DNA of 28,518 bases from a virus, in the IMG/VR virus record IMGVR_UViG_3300027734_000250, positions 1-28,518 of that record. One strand, 5' to 3'. Positions 26,912 to 28,518 of the stretch are shown piece by piece. How positions within the stretch are numbered: position 1 is the stretch's first letter; each line of letters begins with the position of its first letter. Under the pieces are notes generated by a model that saw only the letters and a program-made list of their open reading frames with translations, was not told the origin of the DNA and did not search any database. A program made the translations under genes and the position numbers.

Positions 26912-28518
26912 TTGTTGGACTTAGAATAAGTTCTGCGCCCATGATTGCAATCTTCACAGGGTCAGTGCCCGATAGCTCGTACACACGGTCACGCAGTTTG
27001 ACAGTCATGCCCAGACGCCGCCAAAATGTTCGGTGGCCGTAAGCGCCGATCTTGCCAATAGGTGACCAGTGTTCGTTTGAATACGTGTGGCCTCCGTCAT
27101 CTGACCAGCGCAACATAACTTGGGGATCGTAGCCAGGTGCGGCAAGGTAGGCGTTGGTAACAATCTCATAGCCCGTAATGTCAGTGTCTGATAAATCATA
27201 CTGACCTAAAGGCTCAAAACCGTCCCCTGCTTCAGTGGTCAAGATGACGCCAGATTGCGTAGCCAAAAACGTTTGCACATATTCTGCAACAAGATTTAAT
27301 CCTGACTCCGTATCAATATTTTCGCTGTCATAGCCAGGGTACAAATTTAGCCCCACACCTGTCTCGCAATCTAGTTGCAAGCTGTGCTGCGCGGTGCGCT
27401 TGAGGTTGTTTTGGCCGGTGGGTAGCGCCCTCCATGAGCGCAACCACTTTTGAATGCTGCCATTGTCCGAATAGTCGTCCAAGTCAAACGCATAGATGTT
27501 GCCGTTCTCAAAGTCGCCAACAACAATTTTGTTGTTAAACGCCATCTGGCAGTTACTGCGGTGACGGGTAAACTCACCATTAGCAAAACCTGCACGTTCG
27601 TGCCAAGCCTGCGTAGAGGCATCGTAGACCCAAGTGGTATTTGCACTAGGGAAAATCAGCACATAAAAACTGTGGCCGTCTTGTTGGTAGGTGTACGCAA
27701 TAGCGTCCGTCAGGTCAGCGTACTGTTGAATCTGCCACTCAACAGCATGGGTAGAAATGCGGACACCCGAATAGCCATTGGCACGGTAGACAATACCTTG
27801 ACCACGGCGGTCACGACCAAGCCAGAAAATGCCGTTGTCCATCTTGGCTATGGAGTAAGGAGCAGCGCAGCCTAGCTCGTTGAACGCCCCTTGGATGCGC
27901 TGCAAAGGGAAGTCTGTAGCACCAGAGTCAAACCAGACCTCAATCGAGTTTGTGCCAAAAGCCCACACTTCGCGGAAGTTGGATACCACAGCAAGCAAGC
28001 CATCAGGCGAGCCTTCAGTGCTGGCAAACTCCAGTGGGTCAATGGATGTGCCGTCCAGCAACTGAGTCACCCACATCAACTGGCTGTTTGGCTCGTTGAA
28101 TACAAAGTAGCCATCCAGATAGCAAACAGTTACAGCGCCTGGGAAGTCAGGGTCAGTGATCTGACCAAAGGCGTTTGTCGTGTTGTTGTAAATGTAGCTT
28201 GGACCATTGGCCGCAATAAACAACTGAGTGCCGTTGTCAGCCAAACTTACAGGGCCGGTGCCAGCTACTGTGCCAAGCAATGTTGCTGCATAGGCATTGT
28301 CAATCTTGTAAAGCTGTGTGCCTGACACAACAAAGGCAATACCGTCATTGGGTGAGAACGCCCACAAGCCACGGATCGGGCCGGTGCCAATGGTGTTGAG
28401 TAAGTTCAAGCCAGGGGCGCGGTTTAAAAACGCCGGTTCCTTGCCTGCCTCGGGCACAATTTCTGGGAATAAGTTGACCATTCGCGCATCAGCAGCATTG
28501 ACGCTACGTGCTACATAG
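26904..28518 (-). CDS. P22 gp10-like packaged-DNA stabilisation / tail hub protein (5' partial)
   Basis: At least 537 aa are visible. From the internal Met at 28481 it reads MVNLFPEIVPEAGKEPAFLN, but the frame stays open upstream to the window edge with family-like residues YVARSVNAADAR. The true start therefore lies beyond 28518, and Met 28481 is not the start. 'GPIRGLWAFSPNDGIAFVVS', 'LDGYFVFNEPNSQLMWVTQL', 'REVWAFGTNSIEVWFDSGAT' and 'PLQRIQGAFNELGCAAPYSI' match P22 gp10, a beta-propeller-like tail protein that closes the portal after packaging. Directly downstream are tail and ejection genes. Confidence 0.9.
   Translation of the reverse strand, partial: YVARSVNAADARMVNLFPEIVPEAGKEPAFLNRAPGLNLLNTIGTGPIRGLWAFSPNDGIAFVVSGTQLYKIDNAYAATLLGTVAGTGPVSLADNGTQLFIAANGPSYIYNNTTNAFGQITDPDFPGAVTVCYLDGYFVFNEPNSQLMWVTQLLDGTSIDPLEFASTEGSPDGLLAVVSNFREVWAFGTNSIEVWFDSGATDFPLQRIQGAFNELGCAAPYSIAKMDNGIFWLGRDRRGQGIVYRANGYSGVRISTHAVEWQIQQYADLTDAIAYTYQQDGHSFYVLIFPSANTTWVYDASTQAWHERAGFANGEFTRHRSNCQMAFNNKIVVGDFENGNIYAFDLDDYSDNGSIQKWLRSWRALPTGQNNLKRTAQHSLQLDCETGVGLNLYPGYDSENIDTESGLNLVAEYVQTFLATQSGVILTTEAGDGFEPLGQYDLSDTDITGYEIVTNAYLAAPGYDPQVMLRWSDDGGHTYSNEHWSPIGKIGAYGHRTFWRRLGMTVKLRDRVYELSGTDPVKIAIMGAELILSPTNA

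Noticed and set aside
26904-28481. gp10-like gene taken as complete with start at 28481
   Set aside because: The frame continues upstream with family-like residues to the window edge and no ribosome-binding site precedes ATG 28481.
1-28518. tRNA genes, CRISPR arrays, insertion sequences, integrase with att sites, or terminal repeats joining the two window ends
   Set aside because: Looked for by eye on both strands; none was seen. The ends share no obvious sequence. A covariance-model or repeat search could still find a diverged case.

Overview
This window is a bacteriophage genome segment. It encodes a short-tailed (podovirus-type) virion with P22-like parts: an Sf6-type small terminase, a large terminase, a P22-like portal, a P22 gp10-like tail hub protein, three probable DNA-ejection proteins and a tailspike-type head-binding protein. 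No host genes, rRNA, tRNA, CRISPR array, integrase or recognisable lysogeny repressor was seen. The style of the small genes (XF1762-type protein, DUF669-type protein, toprim/AAA primase-helicase) suggests a proteobacterial, possibly Burkholderiales, host. That host guess is weak inference.

Layout. (1) Positions 1-6254, all on the minus strand: terS, terL, three small basic genes, portal, a 120-aa gene, two small structural genes, the head-binding protein, and the first 10 codons of another tail-type gene running off the left edge. (2) Positions 6255-6628: a non-coding control region between divergent operons, with an ATACGCA repeat cluster, an 11-bp inverted repeat, three AGGGTAA repeats and a probable extended -10 promoter. 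(3) Positions 6629-8534, plus strand: small early genes, among them a GP88-like cysteine-rich protein and two micro membrane proteins, ending at a terminator. (4) Positions 8558-15054, minus strand: a replication and recombination operon. It contains a Sak4-like RecA-fold ATPase, a DUF669-type probable SSB, a Cas4-like exonuclease, a zinc-finger peptide, an XF1762-type protein, an HNH homing endonuclease, an SF2 helicase and a VRR-NUC nuclease. (5) Positions 15055-15171: two nearly superimposed, face-to-face promoters. (6) Positions 15172-19556, plus strand: a toprim primase-helicase followed by a string of overlapping small ORFs, one of them broken by a nonsense codon. (7) Positions 19553-28518, minus strand: gp10-like hub (5' end beyond the right edge), a fibre-like protein, a small structural protein, three ejection proteins, two membrane-anchored proteins, a holin and an M15 endolysin.

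How it fits together. No scaffold, coat or gp4-like tail gene is visible. Minus-strand late genes run off the left edge and enter from the right edge, so the simplest reading is a circular or permuted map in which one late operon runs terS, terL, portal, tail, (missing coat segment), gp10, ejection, lysis. The replication operon and the primase operon fire divergently from 15.1 kb. The small early plus-strand operon and terS fire divergently from 6.3-6.6 kb.

The most interesting non-coding signals are: a hairpin that hides the ribosome-binding site of the HNH gene next to a TATAAT element that would start a transcript inside that hairpin; the superimposed promoters at 15.1 kb; the ATACGCA cluster at 6.4 kb; and a pair of matching hairpins between early genes. 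All assignments come from reading the sequence and from recall of families. No search or folding program was run.
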